The notes beneath the pieces were generated by a model. The model did no database searches. It was given only the letters and a program-made list of their open reading frames with translations, and had not been told where the DNA came from. A program made the position numbers and the translations under genes. This document shows, piece by piece, positions 10,932 through 20,985 of a DNA stretch of 64,000 nucleotides. The stretch comes from Euborellia annulipes (taxonomy: Eukaryota > Arthropoda > Insecta > Dermaptera > Anisolabididae): NCBI GenBank assembly GCA_023213315.1, contig JAKCPI010014088.1, positions 1-64,000 of the forward strand, in the 5' to 3' direction. How positions within the stretch are numbered: the stretch's first letter is position 1; the number at the start of each line of letters is the position of its first letter.

Positions 10932-11562
10932 TGTTGATATTCCATTAGAGAAAATATTGGATTCATGTCAAAAATTCGATGTCGAGATGTTCATGAAATT
11001 TTGAGGTCCCCTGAATCTAAAAAGTGGTTTTCGAGACATGGTCTGTCTGGTGCCTATGCGTGTGAACAAAATATCTCAAGAACGAAAAGAGAATTGAGGT
11101 TGAAATTTTATATTTAAGTTAGGTACCCTCATAGGACGTGACACGAAGCTTTTGGAAAAAATTGGCCATTGAGTACTAGTACTTTACTATTATACTTTTT
11201 CAGTTTTTTTTTTCGATTAGGCCTATCTCAAAATTCCCTTCAACGAATTTGATTAAAATTCAAAACTCAATTATTCTTTAGATGCTCTTTGAAATGTATA
11301 TTCTCATTTTGCCATTGAAATCTTCTGAAGTCCACTTTACTCTTGTACTTCATAGGAAAGAGAGAAGAAATGGTTGCCATGGTATAAAAATATAAATATT
11401 TTCCCCTACTAATAAAATTTATACCTTGAATTCTAATAAATGGGCGGAAACTAAATATATGTTGACACAAAAAATCTGGTGTAACAAGCACAGAACAAAA
11501 CTTCGATTACCGAAGGTAAGAGAAAGTTGTGTGCTGTGCGACCAGTCATACTAGATTTTTTG
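10932..11562 (+). mobile_element. RepA copy, subfamily with a variant left end
   Basis: Starts with gttgatattccattagag in place of the usual palindromic left end, and ends in a full right palindrome (aaaaaatctggtgtaac to tactagatttttt). The same variant end, the same ccatgtctcgaaaac block and a gcataggcacc microsatellite variant recur on the minus strand at 62700-63331, so the two copies form one subfamily. Full length here is about 630 bp. Confidence 0.85.
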
Positions 11563-12088
11563 CTCATTGTTTTATTATTAGCACGCGACAATTACAGAAC
11601 CAAGAAAAATAAATATCACATATATTTTAAGTTCGTTCACCTCCGTCTTTAACACAAAGAATTAAATTCATGACTTTCGGCAGTTAGTCTATTTAGAAAA
11701 TTATTTGCCAGTTGGCGTTGGAAATATTTAAAATAAGTAAAATTCAATTAAGTAATTTTTTAAATGGCAAAAAAAAAAAATTGTTCTACCTAATTTATTT
11801 TCCAATATCGAAGTTAGTTTTTGTTCCCTAAAACATTTTACTGGCTGTCATTAAACTAATTGATTACATTTAGAGCTACGATATTTTTTGCGATATTAAA
11901 TTAAACTAGGTCATTTTTTTTAAAGATATGATTTAAACCAGATTCCTTGGAGAGGCGAAATTATTCTTAGCTGTTTTTCATCATAGAATTAAAGAATTAC
12001 TAATATAATTTCAAAATAATTAATATACTAATAAGACCAAAATTCACAGTAACCACACCAATAATAAAGATATTTTATTTAACAAACT
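11563..12088. other. Spacer without recognised features
   Basis: AT-rich sequence between two RepA copies. No gene seen. Confidence 0.5.
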
Positions 12089-12746
12089 AAAAAATCTGGT
12101 GTGACTGACGCACAGCACACAACTTTCACTTACCATTCGCCAAGAGAAAGTTGTGCACTGTGCTTGTCACACCAGATTTTTTTGTGTCGAGATATATTTA
12201 CTTTCCCATAGCACCTAAGTTCCTCGCTCAGGGGCCCACATCTTGTGGGCACGTATATGGCGACCACGAGCTGCCCGGACTGGGACAGGCACTCCTTCAG
12301 TTCTTTATATGTCTGTCTCTTCCTTGCTCTTTTCAACAGGCGTCAGAACGTGCTACGGGCTGGCTTGTCCTATTTCTTCCGGTCGTAAAAACGCATGTTA
12401 GGGTTGAAGGAAAAACGTTGAGGTTCGCCGACCACGCATCGCGGAAAAAAGGCGAAGACAAGAAGAAGAAGAAGAAGATAGCACCTAAGTTCCAAACTTG
12501 ACCAAGCAATTCATAGATGGCGCTTAGCTATCCATGTTTCCACATCAGTAAAGTGTACTTCAAACGATTTCCCCGAAAAATTTCACTGATACACTTTTTA
12601 AAGAGCATCTAAAAAATAGTTGATTTTTGGATTATAATCAAAATCGGTAGAGTGAATTTTGAAAAAAAAAAAAAAAACTAAAACAGTACTTCAGTAAAGT
12701 ACTAGTACTTTTTGGCCGATTTTGTTCAAAAGCTTATTTGATCACA
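12089..12746 (-). mobile_element. RepA copy interrupted by a SINE
   Basis: The right palindrome (12089-12180) is complete, followed in minus orientation by the body up to ttcaaaagcttatttgatcac. The left third is missing. A 254-bp insertion at 12224-12477 with a perfect 16-bp target duplication splits it. The open frame of 116 codons seen across 12151-12501 is read-through of palindrome plus SINE, not a gene. Confidence 0.85.
12224..12477 (+). mobile_element. SINE, family S2 (AAG-tailed)
   Basis: Flanked by exact 16-bp direct repeats (atagcacctaagttcc at 12208-12223 and 12478-12493), as expected for LINE-type target-primed insertion. The 3' end is an (AAG)n tail preceded by gttcgccgaccacgcatcgc. 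A second, shorter copy with a related 3' end lies at 49511-49655. The 5' part begins with a small hairpin (ggggcccac and gtgggcac). I see no clear tRNA-type A and B box pair, so the promoter type is uncertain. Confidence 0.8.
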
Positions 12747-13837
12747 AAAACAGATGGATTTACGTATATTAGGCTGTCACTAATCATTAAAAAATTTCGG
12801 TAAAAAAATTATCTACCTGAAAAGAATTCGGTTCACTTACAAGATATTTTTTTAGCAAAAATATGACTCCAAAGTGAGAAGAGAGTTCTCTTAAGAGCAT
12901 ATATAAATATATAGGGTGGAAAGGAAGACAAGTCTTAAGGGCGAGAGATGGCAATTCAATTATATCGCATACTAATTTTGTTAAAACACTTCTAATTTCA
13001 TTCAATCCCAAGAGAAAGAGAATGTCTTGAGAAAAAAAAAAATTAAATTAAAATTTAAGCTAAAAACGAATGGTCGGAGGCGGAAATGTTGTAAAAAACT
13101 TATTCCCTAAGGGGGCGAACTTTAAACTTCGGGAAGTTTTTGAGTGTCAAATTTACAACCTTCGGAACAGGGAATCATAAGATGAGTAATGAAATAAAAA
13201 CTTATAGAGTTAAAAACATTGTTTTTCGCCTCTAACTAAATAAAAGTAAATAATAAAATATGTTTTTTGTTGGAACAATCTATGATTAGTAAAAAGTCGA
13301 ATCGAGGTAATTGAATAGTATTATCTATTCTAATTTAACTGAAAATATTTAATCAAAGTTATCATTAATAAAATAAGATTAAATAAAATCTAATTTGATG
13401 ATATTTATTTTTTGTAATATAATATTTTTTATAAAATATTTATAAATTCATTAAATAAAGGTTGTTGAAAATATAAAATAGATCAGTTTTGTGTGTAAAA
13501 AATGGGAAATGAGGAGGAATTTGTCCTTTAATCTCAAGCTAAATATATAAATAGATATACGCATAAGTTAAAATTAATTTCTTTTTAAATTGTAATTAGA
13601 AAAATTTCTTAAATGGAAGTAATTATTCGAGAAATGACGATTAAAAAATGATAAAACGTGATGTGATCTTAATTGACGATTATTAATAAGAATTTAATAT
13701 AAATGTTTGAATGAGACTATAATTAATTTAAGTGAGGTATCAGGGAAATATACGCCAAAAAATCTTTTATGTATCCCTCAAAAAATGATGTATTATATTT
13801 TCAATATTATTATCTTTTTTATATTCTTTTTTCTTTA
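12747..13837. other. AT-rich spacer, no recognised feature
   Basis: A short block near 13155 (ggaatcataagatg) distantly resembles a motif repeated at 5110 and 16810. No gene seen. Confidence 0.45.
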
Positions 13838-14033
13838 TTATTTTGGGAGTTTTTAACCATATTCTGTTATTAATTATTTATTAAAAATATAAATAGTGTA
13901 CAACGTTTCGACTGCTTATTCTGCAGTCAATGGGAAAAACTGTTAATTAGATTTTAATTATTGTTTTATATTAATGGAATATTTTAATAATAATATTTTG
14001 TACCATCTCTGTTTTGTTTTTTTATATATTTAT

Positions 14034-14560
14034 TTTTAGGTCTTTTTCGGCAACGAAGGCCATTTAGACCCCATCTCTATTTATTTCAATTTATTAGTGA
14101 AGGAGTAAAAAAATAAAGTGGTAAAATTATGAAAGAATGAAAAAATAAAAAATTATTTTTTAGAAAATTGGAAAACCCCGAAAAAATGAAACATCCCCGG
14201 AAAAAATCAGAGAGTCAATTTTTTGGAAACATTTTTTCCCCGCGGAACCAAAATTTCCCCCGGGAAAAATATTACTTAGAGAGAATTTTTTGGAAACATT
14301 TTCCCCGGAACAAAATTTTCGGGAAAATATTTTATTTTTTAGAGACGAATTTTTTGGAAACATTTTCCCGGAACAAATTTGGTTGGGGAAATTTTTTCGG
14401 AAAAAATTTTACGAAAAATAGGTAATTTGAGTTGAATAGAGGTGTGGGATGACCCTAGTAGCCAATTAAATTGAAATAAATTTTGACGCCTGAGACGGGA
14501 TGCGAACCCGTGACCCTTGGTACAGAACGCTACCAACTACACCAGGGTCCGAGGGCACCA
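14034..14560 (-). mobile_element. SINE, family S4, split by an insertion
   Basis: Minus-oriented S4. The tail core (ggtctttttcggcaacgaag, gccatttagaccccatctc) is at 14034-14098, and the tRNA-like head with B box gggttcgcatccc and A-box-like tagttggtagcg is at 14456-14560. The break falls in the caattgattggtagcc spacer known from uninterrupted copies. The 358-bp insert has only a short possible duplication (tagt), so the mechanism is unclear. Confidence 0.75.
14216..14405. repeat. Three imperfect ~65-bp tandem units in the S4 insert
   Basis: Units start near 14218, 14284 and 14347 with the shared motif aattttttggaaacatttt, followed by ccccgg and gaaaatatt-like blocks. Open frames on both strands here (85 and 67 codons) are simply translations of the repeat. 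Confidence 0.75.
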
Positions 14561-15271
14561 TCTTTGTTTAAAAAAAACTTACTGTAACTATCATGCTTTT
14601 TATGTAAACACTTGCTTTGATGATGGTGTCTAACTTCATAGGGATGATTATAATTTATATTGCATATAAAATGCTACTAACTTCACATAGGTGTCTCTTA
14701 GAGGGTTAGTTCACTTGAAATGGAACAAGCGCACAGTACTTGAAAACGTCAAGCAGTCGAAATGTACAGTATTTATATTTTTAATAAATAATTAATAACA
14801 AAATGTGGTCTATAGTTAAAAACTTCCATAATAATAATAATACAAATCACAAAAGTTTTAATAAACATGTTTTTCTTTTTCAGGTAAGCTTCAGCTTAAT
14901 TTGGCGATTTCTTAATTCAACTCTGGTCAGGTTAGAATTTTTTTTATAATTTTTAGGAGAATTTTATTTTTAATAATGATATAGTCTACTCGTATAATGA
15001 CATTCTTTGCTCGAATAAAATGAATAATGGAGCGCTTTTTAAATACCATCAAAGATATAAAGAATTTAAAGAGAATAAATGACTTTTACATTTGATCAAT
15101 AGAGCATTTTTTTTGTCAGTGAAAACGTTTAAATTCTGTTTTTCAAATGACGATTATTAAAAGAATCCAAAAGTCAGATTTAGCAAAACGTTATAAATGA
15201 ATTTTTATTTACTAAAAGGAATAATTACTAACAAAGTGCTCTTTGTATTAATAAATTTTGCCAAATATAAA

Positions 15272-15358
15272 TTTTTTACTTTCTCTTACCTCTATATATG
15301 TTAATATATAGAGATAGAAAGTATTGGATTCATGACAAAAATTCCATGTCGAGATTTT
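15272..15358 (+). mobile_element. RepA fragment (left end only)
   Basis: Left palindrome (actttctcttacctctata to gatagaaagta) plus the ccatgtcgagattttt block, then truncated. Confidence 0.75.
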
Positions 15359-16499
15359 TTAGAAAGATGGGTGGGGTGAGGGCACGCCTGCTTTAAAAAA
15401 AAATTACTTTAAAAAATACGTCACTAAACATGAGAATATGGTATAGCAATGGTAAACGGTAATCAATAAACATCAGCAAACCGGGTTGCGGTGCATAAGA
15501 AATACAAGTTACGGTTTCGGCTGAAAATCTTGTTTCGGTCGGACCCTAATTAAAATTTTCTTGAATGTTTATATAGGAGGCCTATTTATATTTATTTTTA
15601 TTTTATTAAGATCTTTTGGCATTGCAGGCCTTTTAAACCCCGTCTCTATTTGTATGTTCGATTGAAATACCTGGGATAAATTCCATGTAAAAAAGTAGAA
15701 AAATTTCTTATGTAAATTGTTTATGAAAATTTGAACAACAAAAATGTAAATAAGCCTAGATATTCCTATTATTTATTAAATCCTTGCCAAATTATCTCAT
15801 CCAGTCAATAAAATACATGACTTTTACACTTGGTTTATTATTGACTTAGTTTCTTAATTAAAATAAAAAAAAACTTTTTTTCTATAAATCGAGAATAAAC
15901 AAAAATACTCTGTCTTTTTTCCTCTGGATAAAAAAGACATTGCCAACAAGAGAAATACAATATCCCTAAAGATGGAAGGAAATATGTTTATCTGAGTTTG
16001 CTCTAGTTTTATCACTTCTAGATAAGAATTCAAGTCTTTTGAAGTGTAAAAAGAAGAAGTATAAGATAAGACACCCTCCCCCCCCCCCCCGACGTATGCA
16101 CATCATCATCTTGCGGTTTTCAGTTCCCAAAGGGAGAGAGAAGACGATGACGTCATAACCAGTGGATAGGATAAAATCTAAAATGGTTTCTATTTGAGAA
16201 CACTCACCCACTAATCCTATTGTAAAAAAAGATACTTTATGATGTGAAAAGCGGTGAGGGATGGAGTATCTCGAAAATGACGCAATCGATTCACGTCAAG
16301 TACTCATTGGGAAACTTAGGAGGAGTTCCATTTTATTTGTGTGGAAAACAATAGTTTGAATTTATGAAGAAAGAAAGATTTTTTATTAAGTCATATAGGC
16401 GTTTTAAACTTTCCGCTTTACGAATAAATTATAATAATTTAATGAGATAATGAAATTCTTTCGGATATCTGTTCTATTAATTTTGTGAGAAAGCAGAAG
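15359..16499. other. Spacer with small repeat pieces
   Basis: Near 15475-15548 is a fragment (minus: agggtccgaccgaaac) related to the end of the hAT-type element at 39055. At 15598-15655 is an S4 SINE tail in minus orientation. A C run lies at 16077-16090. No gene seen. Confidence 0.5.
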
Positions 16500-16770
16500 A
16501 AAGCTGAGTGGCAAGTGGCTAAGCCGGATAATCCGCGAATTACGGATCTGAAGTTTCCACCCAACACTCGAGTTCGAATCTAGCTTGCCGGAAATAATTC
16601 GCCAGTATCTTTTTAGGGTAGGAAAGTGGGAGAAAATCTCACCCCACAGACACAAAGGGAGAAATTTAAGGTGGCCTAAGTGCCTTAAAAATGAAGATGT
16701 TGCCGACTTGGTAACCCGGGACCTGCCGAAAGATGTGGGCCGGATGGCTGGAGAAGAGAAGACGCTTTAA
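16500..16770 (+). mobile_element. SINE-like tRNA-derived sequence, distinct family
   Basis: Begins gagtggcaagtggctaagcc and has a B-box-like gagttcgaatctagcttgcc at about 16570, the same layout as the S3 heads at 24921 and 34110. The body differs, with gtggcctaagtgcc and ttgccgacttggtaac blocks. Tail is purine-rich (gagaagagaagacgc). A 61-codon open frame across it is not a gene. Confidence 0.55.
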
Positions 16771-16902
16771 CAACTTTTGCTAGGCTCGACTAAAAAATTG
16801 AATTTTCAGACTTTCGACATTATGATTCTCAGCAGCCGATTTGTCAATAGTGAATATCTTAAAAATTCAGACACTGGGATGAGAGTCAGAAACCAATTTA
16901 TA

Positions 16903-16982
16903 TAAATAAAACTAGCCGCGTCACCCCCCTGGACCCCCCCCCTCTAGCTGGCTCGAGCCAGCCTGCGGCGGACCCTCGCCAG
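16903..16982 (+). mobile_element. HINE-like 5' end fragment
   Basis: Starts aaactagccgcgtcacccc and has a palindrome agctggctcgagccagc. This resembles the start of the element at 27978 (actagctgcgg plus GC-rich hairpins). No matching 3' end nearby. Confidence 0.4.
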
Positions 16983-17072
16983 GCATTCTTATTTAAGCCA
17001 TTTGGTAACCAAATGGCTTGAATAAAATCATCGGACTGCCTGGAGTCCGGACCCGCGACTTTTGGAATACGA
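16983..17072 (-). mobile_element. SINE S1 fragment, minus orientation
   Basis: Shows the S1 body hairpin (tatttaagccatttgg / ccaaatggctt) and the reverse complement of the gtcgcgggttcggac B-box block. The head beyond 17072 is missing. Confidence 0.7.
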
Positions 17073-17165
17073 GAACAATCACATTAATATTAAACTTACA
17101 GTATATTCATTATTAATGTGATTATTATCTGAATTTTATAGAGTGAATGTATGATAATTTTATAG

Positions 17166-17215
17166 CTTTGAAGACTGAAGATGGCAGTGTAGATCCTTGC
17201 CGAAATGTTCTAAAG
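17166..17215 (+). ncRNA. Degenerate hammerhead-like motif
   Basis: CTGAAGA at 17175-17181 fits the hammerhead core CUGANGA. It is followed by a stem-loop with GGCA and TGCC arms, then GAAA at 17202-17205 and TGTTC. CTTT and AAAG on either side could form part of stem I. Stem III is poor and an extra U follows the core. It is probably an eroded Penelope-like terminus. Confidence 0.35.
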
Positions 17216-17862
17216 TACGGCGTTTATGGGGCGTTTAAGAGTGAGAGACTAGTATTAATTAATTTTGATTGGCCATTTTTACTATCTGATTCATTTCTTT
17301 TAAATCTTTCTCAGACTCTCATTGGTCTATAAATATGTAAAGTTTCATCCTTTTCCAATAAGTTGTTCCAGGGGTAAAAGGAAATAAAAGAGATTCACAG
17401 ACAGAAATAAAGCGAACCCTGCTGCCTTGAGCGTAGGCAACCACATGCTCCCTTAAGGATCAAGAGTCGCGGGAGCGACTCGTCGCCGAGCATGTGAAAA
17501 GCAAAAGAAAGCAAAGAAACTCTTAATACTACCATTTAGTTGACATTCCAATAGATGCCAATGGCCCATTGCATTTAGATGGACGAGTCGTCCCTAGACT
17601 ATATTATCAAGAATGATTTTAAATCCTTAATAAAAGATAGGGACGTGAAAAAATTTTTTTGAGAAACTTTTCTCTTTCTGGGCGAATTTCTCAAAAAGGT
17701 TTTAAGATATCGGAGCCAAATTTTTTTTATATTAAACTAGAATAAATAAGGATTATTTTGAGCACGAATTCAAAAAAAAATTCCAGTGCTAAACAGAATG
17801 GCAGAGGCTCAAAGTTGAGATTTTGCCGATTTCGGAAGGTCAAAAGTTAGTCTCTTATTTTT

Positions 17863-17911
17863 CCTTTTTTTTTTTTTTTCTTTTTTTTCTTTTTTTTCTT
17901 TTTTTTCATTC
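17863..17911 (+). repeat. CTTTTTTTT microsatellite expanded in RepB copy 1
   Basis: Four to five T8-9 runs separated by single C. The equivalent site in RepB copy 2 (about 46396-46413) has a single short run, so the tract expanded or contracted after the copies diverged. Confidence 0.8.
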
Positions 17912-18247
17912 TTTTCTTCAATTTTCAAATTTTTAGACAAAGCTACAGGTTTCCCTGCTGGACCGATTAGGATGAAATTTAAAATACAAATAGGTACTAT
18001 CAAAAACCCGATACCTTTGATATAAAATTTCATTTTGGATCAAAAGTGACTTTTTGAGAGGTATTCAAAATTTCAAATTTGTCCTATCTTTAACATGGCG
18101 AAAAGACAATTCTAACTATTTTGCTCCCTGATGACGTCATCTAGGAACATATATATTATTATTAGTAATTTTCATCCCTAATGGAACAAAAATTTTTTAG
18201 GATAGATCCATTCAGATAGAAATAGATTAACGTGGTAAGAAGGAGTG

Positions 18248-18832
18248 CTACCAACATAGCAAAAATAAAAAACCTAAAATTTTATAAAATTTGGTGAAAT
18301 CCTATGTTTATCGTTTCGAATGAATACCAAACGAAGTATTTACATTCTACCAACATAACAAAAATAAAAAACCTAAAATTTTATAAAATTTGGTGAAATC
18401 CTATGTTTATCGTTTCGAATGAATACCAAACGAAGTATTTACAATCTACCAACATAACAAAAATAAAAAACCTAAAATTTTATAAAATTTGGTGAAATCC
18501 TATGTTTATCGTTTCGAATGAATACCAAACGAAGTATTTACAATCTACCAACATAACAAAAATAAAAAACCTAAAATTTTATAAAATTTGGTGAAATCCT
18601 ATGTTTATCGCTTCGAATGGATACCAAACGATGTATTTACATTCTACCAACATAACAAAAATAAAAAACCTAAAATTTTATAAAATTTGGTAAAATCCTA
18701 TGTTTATCGTTTCGAATGAATACCAAACGAAGTATTTACAATCTACCAACATAACAAAAATAAAAAACCTAAAATTTTATAAAATTTGGTGAAATCCTAT
18801 GTTTATCGTTTCGAATGGATACCAAACGATGT
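18248..18832 (+). repeat. 99-bp minisatellite, six units
   Basis: Units start at 18248, 18347, 18446, 18545, 18644 and 18743 with ctaccaacataacaaaaat. Two unit types differ at paired sites (gaatgaataccaaacgaag versus gaatggataccaaacgatg); the order here is a-a-a-b-a-b. There are no non-repetitive spacers, so this is not a CRISPR array. Confidence 0.9.
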
Positions 18833-18951
18833 ATTTAATTTTTACTGTTTGGAATGCATATTAAAAGATCTATTCATGGGATAACTTAATATTTAATAAA
18901 CAAAAATTAATAAATAATATTTTCATGTAATATTTCACAAAAAGAAGTGAA

Positions 18952-19235
18952 ATCTCAGCCAAAAACATCGGAGATGCAAAAAGGGAGCGCCTCGCATTAT
19001 TTTTGCCTAGCGTCGAGGTGAAATCAAAAAAATGCGCCTCGCTTTTCTGATTTATATAAAAGCGAGGATATATGAAACAAATAAAATTCTGTAGGGGTTT
19101 TATTTAAGTGAAAATATTTCCTCGCTTTTATATAAATCAGAAAAGCGAGGCGCATTTTTTTGATTTCACCTCGACGCTAGGCAAAAATAATGCGAGGCGC
19201 CCCCTTTTTGCATCTCCGATGTTTTTGGCTGAGAT
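18952..19235. repeat. Long terminal inverted repeat of RepB copy 1
   Basis: Arms 18952-19068 and 19119-19235 (117 bp each) are almost perfectly complementary, with a 50-bp loop. Arm ends are atctcagcc and ggctgagat. The arms contain the only GC-rich motifs of the element (gcgcctcgc, gcgaggcgc). Confidence 0.9.
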
Positions 19236-20224
19236 AGATATATCTAGAAAATCTTTATATAAATCTTCTGTTAAAATATTTTATAAGAAATTCGATCCAG
19301 TGCGGGAGACAAATATCTTATTATCAAATTTGAAAAGATTTGGTTTAGTAAATACTGAGAAATCACAGGTATTTTATTTCGATTACGTCAAAGAATTACG
19401 TACAAAAATAGTGTAAAATATAATAAATAAAATAAATTTCAGCTAAAATATTTCTTAAAAAAATGTATTCAAGAAATATTTCTTTGATTAATTTGTCGAT
19501 GATGGATTCTTCGTTCTTTCTTTCGTTCTCAACAAATTACAAAAAGACGAAAAGGGGGGAGAGAGAGAGAGATTAATGTTCCTTTCGTTCTTTTTTTCAG
19601 ACAGATGGCGCATTTGTCGTTATTTTATTACTCTCCTTCTCTTTTTAGAAATTTATTTCCGTTCTAAGATTTAAGAGGAGAGGAGAATGAAATTTACACC
19701 TTAATCATTATTATTACAACTCAGCGTTTTCCTATAAAATCCTTAATCAAAAGTCACGGCCAAAAAGCATTCCCAATTACTTTAATGTTCGTGTAATTTC
19801 AGCCGAATCTAAATTTAAACTTATGAACCAATAAAATTATAATAAAAGTCAAGTCAAATGAACATAAAATGGCGAAGAACAACAGAAATCAAAAATTAAG
19901 CCAATTTGTTTAATATTGTGGAATCTCGGGTAAGATATTAAAATATTTTGTAGCTATTTTAAGTCGTAGAAAATACAATAAAATAAATCCCTTGTAAAAA
20001 AAAAGAAAAAAAAAAACAAGAACATGTGAAAAAAATCAGGCTAGTGGTTTAAATTCAATAAGAAAAAAAATCACAGAATTTTATAAAAGCTGGAAGAGGG
20101 GAAAAAATTCAGTAAGTCGATTTTGAAATGCAAACATTTCAGTTTTAATTAAAGCTAATAAAATGGCTTAAAACTAAAATTTAAAAAAAAAAAAAAAATG
20201 TTAATTTTGATAATCACAAGAGTC
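19236..20224. other. AT-rich spacer
   Basis: Contains a short GA tract near 19558-19571 and A runs. The open frame of 102 codons at 19108-19416 begins inside the RepB hairpin and is not a convincing gene. Confidence 0.5.
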
Positions 20225-20275
20225 AAAGTGGAGTGGGTTCTGATCCCAGGCAGTCCGGTATTTAAATAAGGTTAT
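20225..20275 (+). mobile_element. SINE S1 fragment
   Basis: Only the B-box part and junction remain (gggttctgatcccaggcag, tccgg). Confidence 0.6.
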
Positions 20276-20299
20276 AGATGAAATATTTCACAACAAATT

Positions 20300-20491
20300 G
20301 TACAAAATTTGACAAAAATAAAAAGGAATTTTAATATATGCCCTAAATACGCAGGAAATAAATTCATGAAATATGGAAAGATAAAGGTTATTTTTGTACA
20401 AAATTTGACAAAAATAACCTTTATCTTTCCATATTTCATGAATTTATTTCCTGCGTATTTAGGGCATATATTAAAATTCCCTTTTTATTTT
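20300..20491. repeat. 81-bp-arm snap-back palindrome
   Basis: Arms 20315-20395 and 20410-20491 are essentially perfect complements around a 14-nt loop. The 21-nt sequence beginning gtacaaaatttgac occurs both at the left edge (20300-20320) and at the loop (20396-20416). This direct repeat at the hinge suggests replication template switching. The palindrome could be transcribed as a hairpin RNA. The 72-codon frame across it is not a gene. Confidence 0.9.
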
Positions 20492-20562
20492 TTTATTTTT
20501 TTTTTTAACTTTTATCAAATAACCTAGTATTTTTTAAATCAAATTTTGCAATCCCCCCCCCC

Positions 20563-20690
20563 TCAAATTGCCGAGAGGCTAGAGTTGTTGACAAATGTCA
20601 ATAATCTTAAAGCCACTGAGCGCAGGTTCGGATCCTAGGCTGACCAATGAATTTATTTAAATCATTTGAATACCAAATTAAATAAATATA
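20563..20690 (+). mobile_element. SINE S1-related copy (variant head)
   Basis: Head variant attgccgagaggctagag, then aggttcggatcctaggctg as B box, followed by the shortened S1 body hairpin (atttaaatcatttg / caaattaaat). The same variant lies in minus orientation at 32262-32388. Confidence 0.7.
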
Positions 20691-20929
20691 TCTGAACCTC
20701 CACATAACATCTATTTAAATAATGAGTATCGTATAAAGCAGGCGAAATATCGTATAAAGATGGCGAATTTATGAACCGTGGGTCAGACACTGACCTAAGC
20801 AAGCTTTCTAACTGGACCACGAATTTTTAAATCGTCAAATCCGTTAAGTCAATTGAATTTTAAAGATGTTATACTCAGTGAAAAATGTTTAAACTTAACT
20901 GTAAATGGGCATTAGTGACCCACGCCATC

Positions 20930-20985
20930 CCTGGTATAGAGTCTAAATAGCCTGAGATGCCAAAAAGACTAAAATAAAAAAGTAA
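20930..20985 (+). mobile_element. SINE S4 tail fragment
   Basis: Shows gtctaaatagcctgagatgcc and aaaaagac, followed by A-rich tail. The head is missing. Confidence 0.6.

Larger units (their letters stand above)
13838..14830. mobile_element. Inverted pair of Penelope-like terminal segments
   Basis: A segment at 13838-13907 recurs inverted at 14761-14828; both share aataaataattaataaca and ttttaaatac-like AT blocks. Each is followed inward by sequence with the string CAGTCGAAA. On the minus strand near 13930 a perfect 6-bp hairpin GACTGC/GCAGTC sits directly before GAAACGTTG. This is the layout of inverted terminal segments of Penelope-like retroelements, which commonly carry hammerhead-like motifs. 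Between the arms lies a disrupted S4 SINE. A third copy of the AT block, without the ribozyme-like part, is near 50990-51040. Confidence 0.5.
17458..19235 (+). mobile_element. RepB copy 1 (minisatellite plus terminal hairpin)
   Basis: A 1778-bp repeat almost identical to 45988-47829. It begins with gatcaagagtcgcgggagcg and a short hairpin (agtcgc/gcgact). It contains the 99-bp minisatellite at 18248-18832 and ends in a 117-bp-arm inverted repeat at 18952-19235. It has no transposase-like frame, so it is presumably non-autonomous. The A|TC start recalls Helitrons, but I cannot see a clean CTRR|T end. A foldback-type element is the alternative. Confidence 0.85.

Noticed and set aside
12151..12501. 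116-codon plus-strand open frame
   Set aside because: It runs through the RepA palindrome and an S2 SINE with its target duplication; it is repeat read-through.
18248..18832. Regular 99-bp repeats that could suggest a CRISPR-like array
   Set aside because: Units are contiguous with no unique spacers, and the context is an animal-type mobile repeat; this is a minisatellite.
17458..19235. Assignment of RepB to Helitrons
   Set aside because: The start fits A|TC, but I cannot find a consistent CTRR end followed by T in both copies; left unclassified.
19108..19416. 102-codon plus-strand open frame
   Set aside because: Starts in the RepB terminal hairpin and continues into AT-rich flank; no family features.
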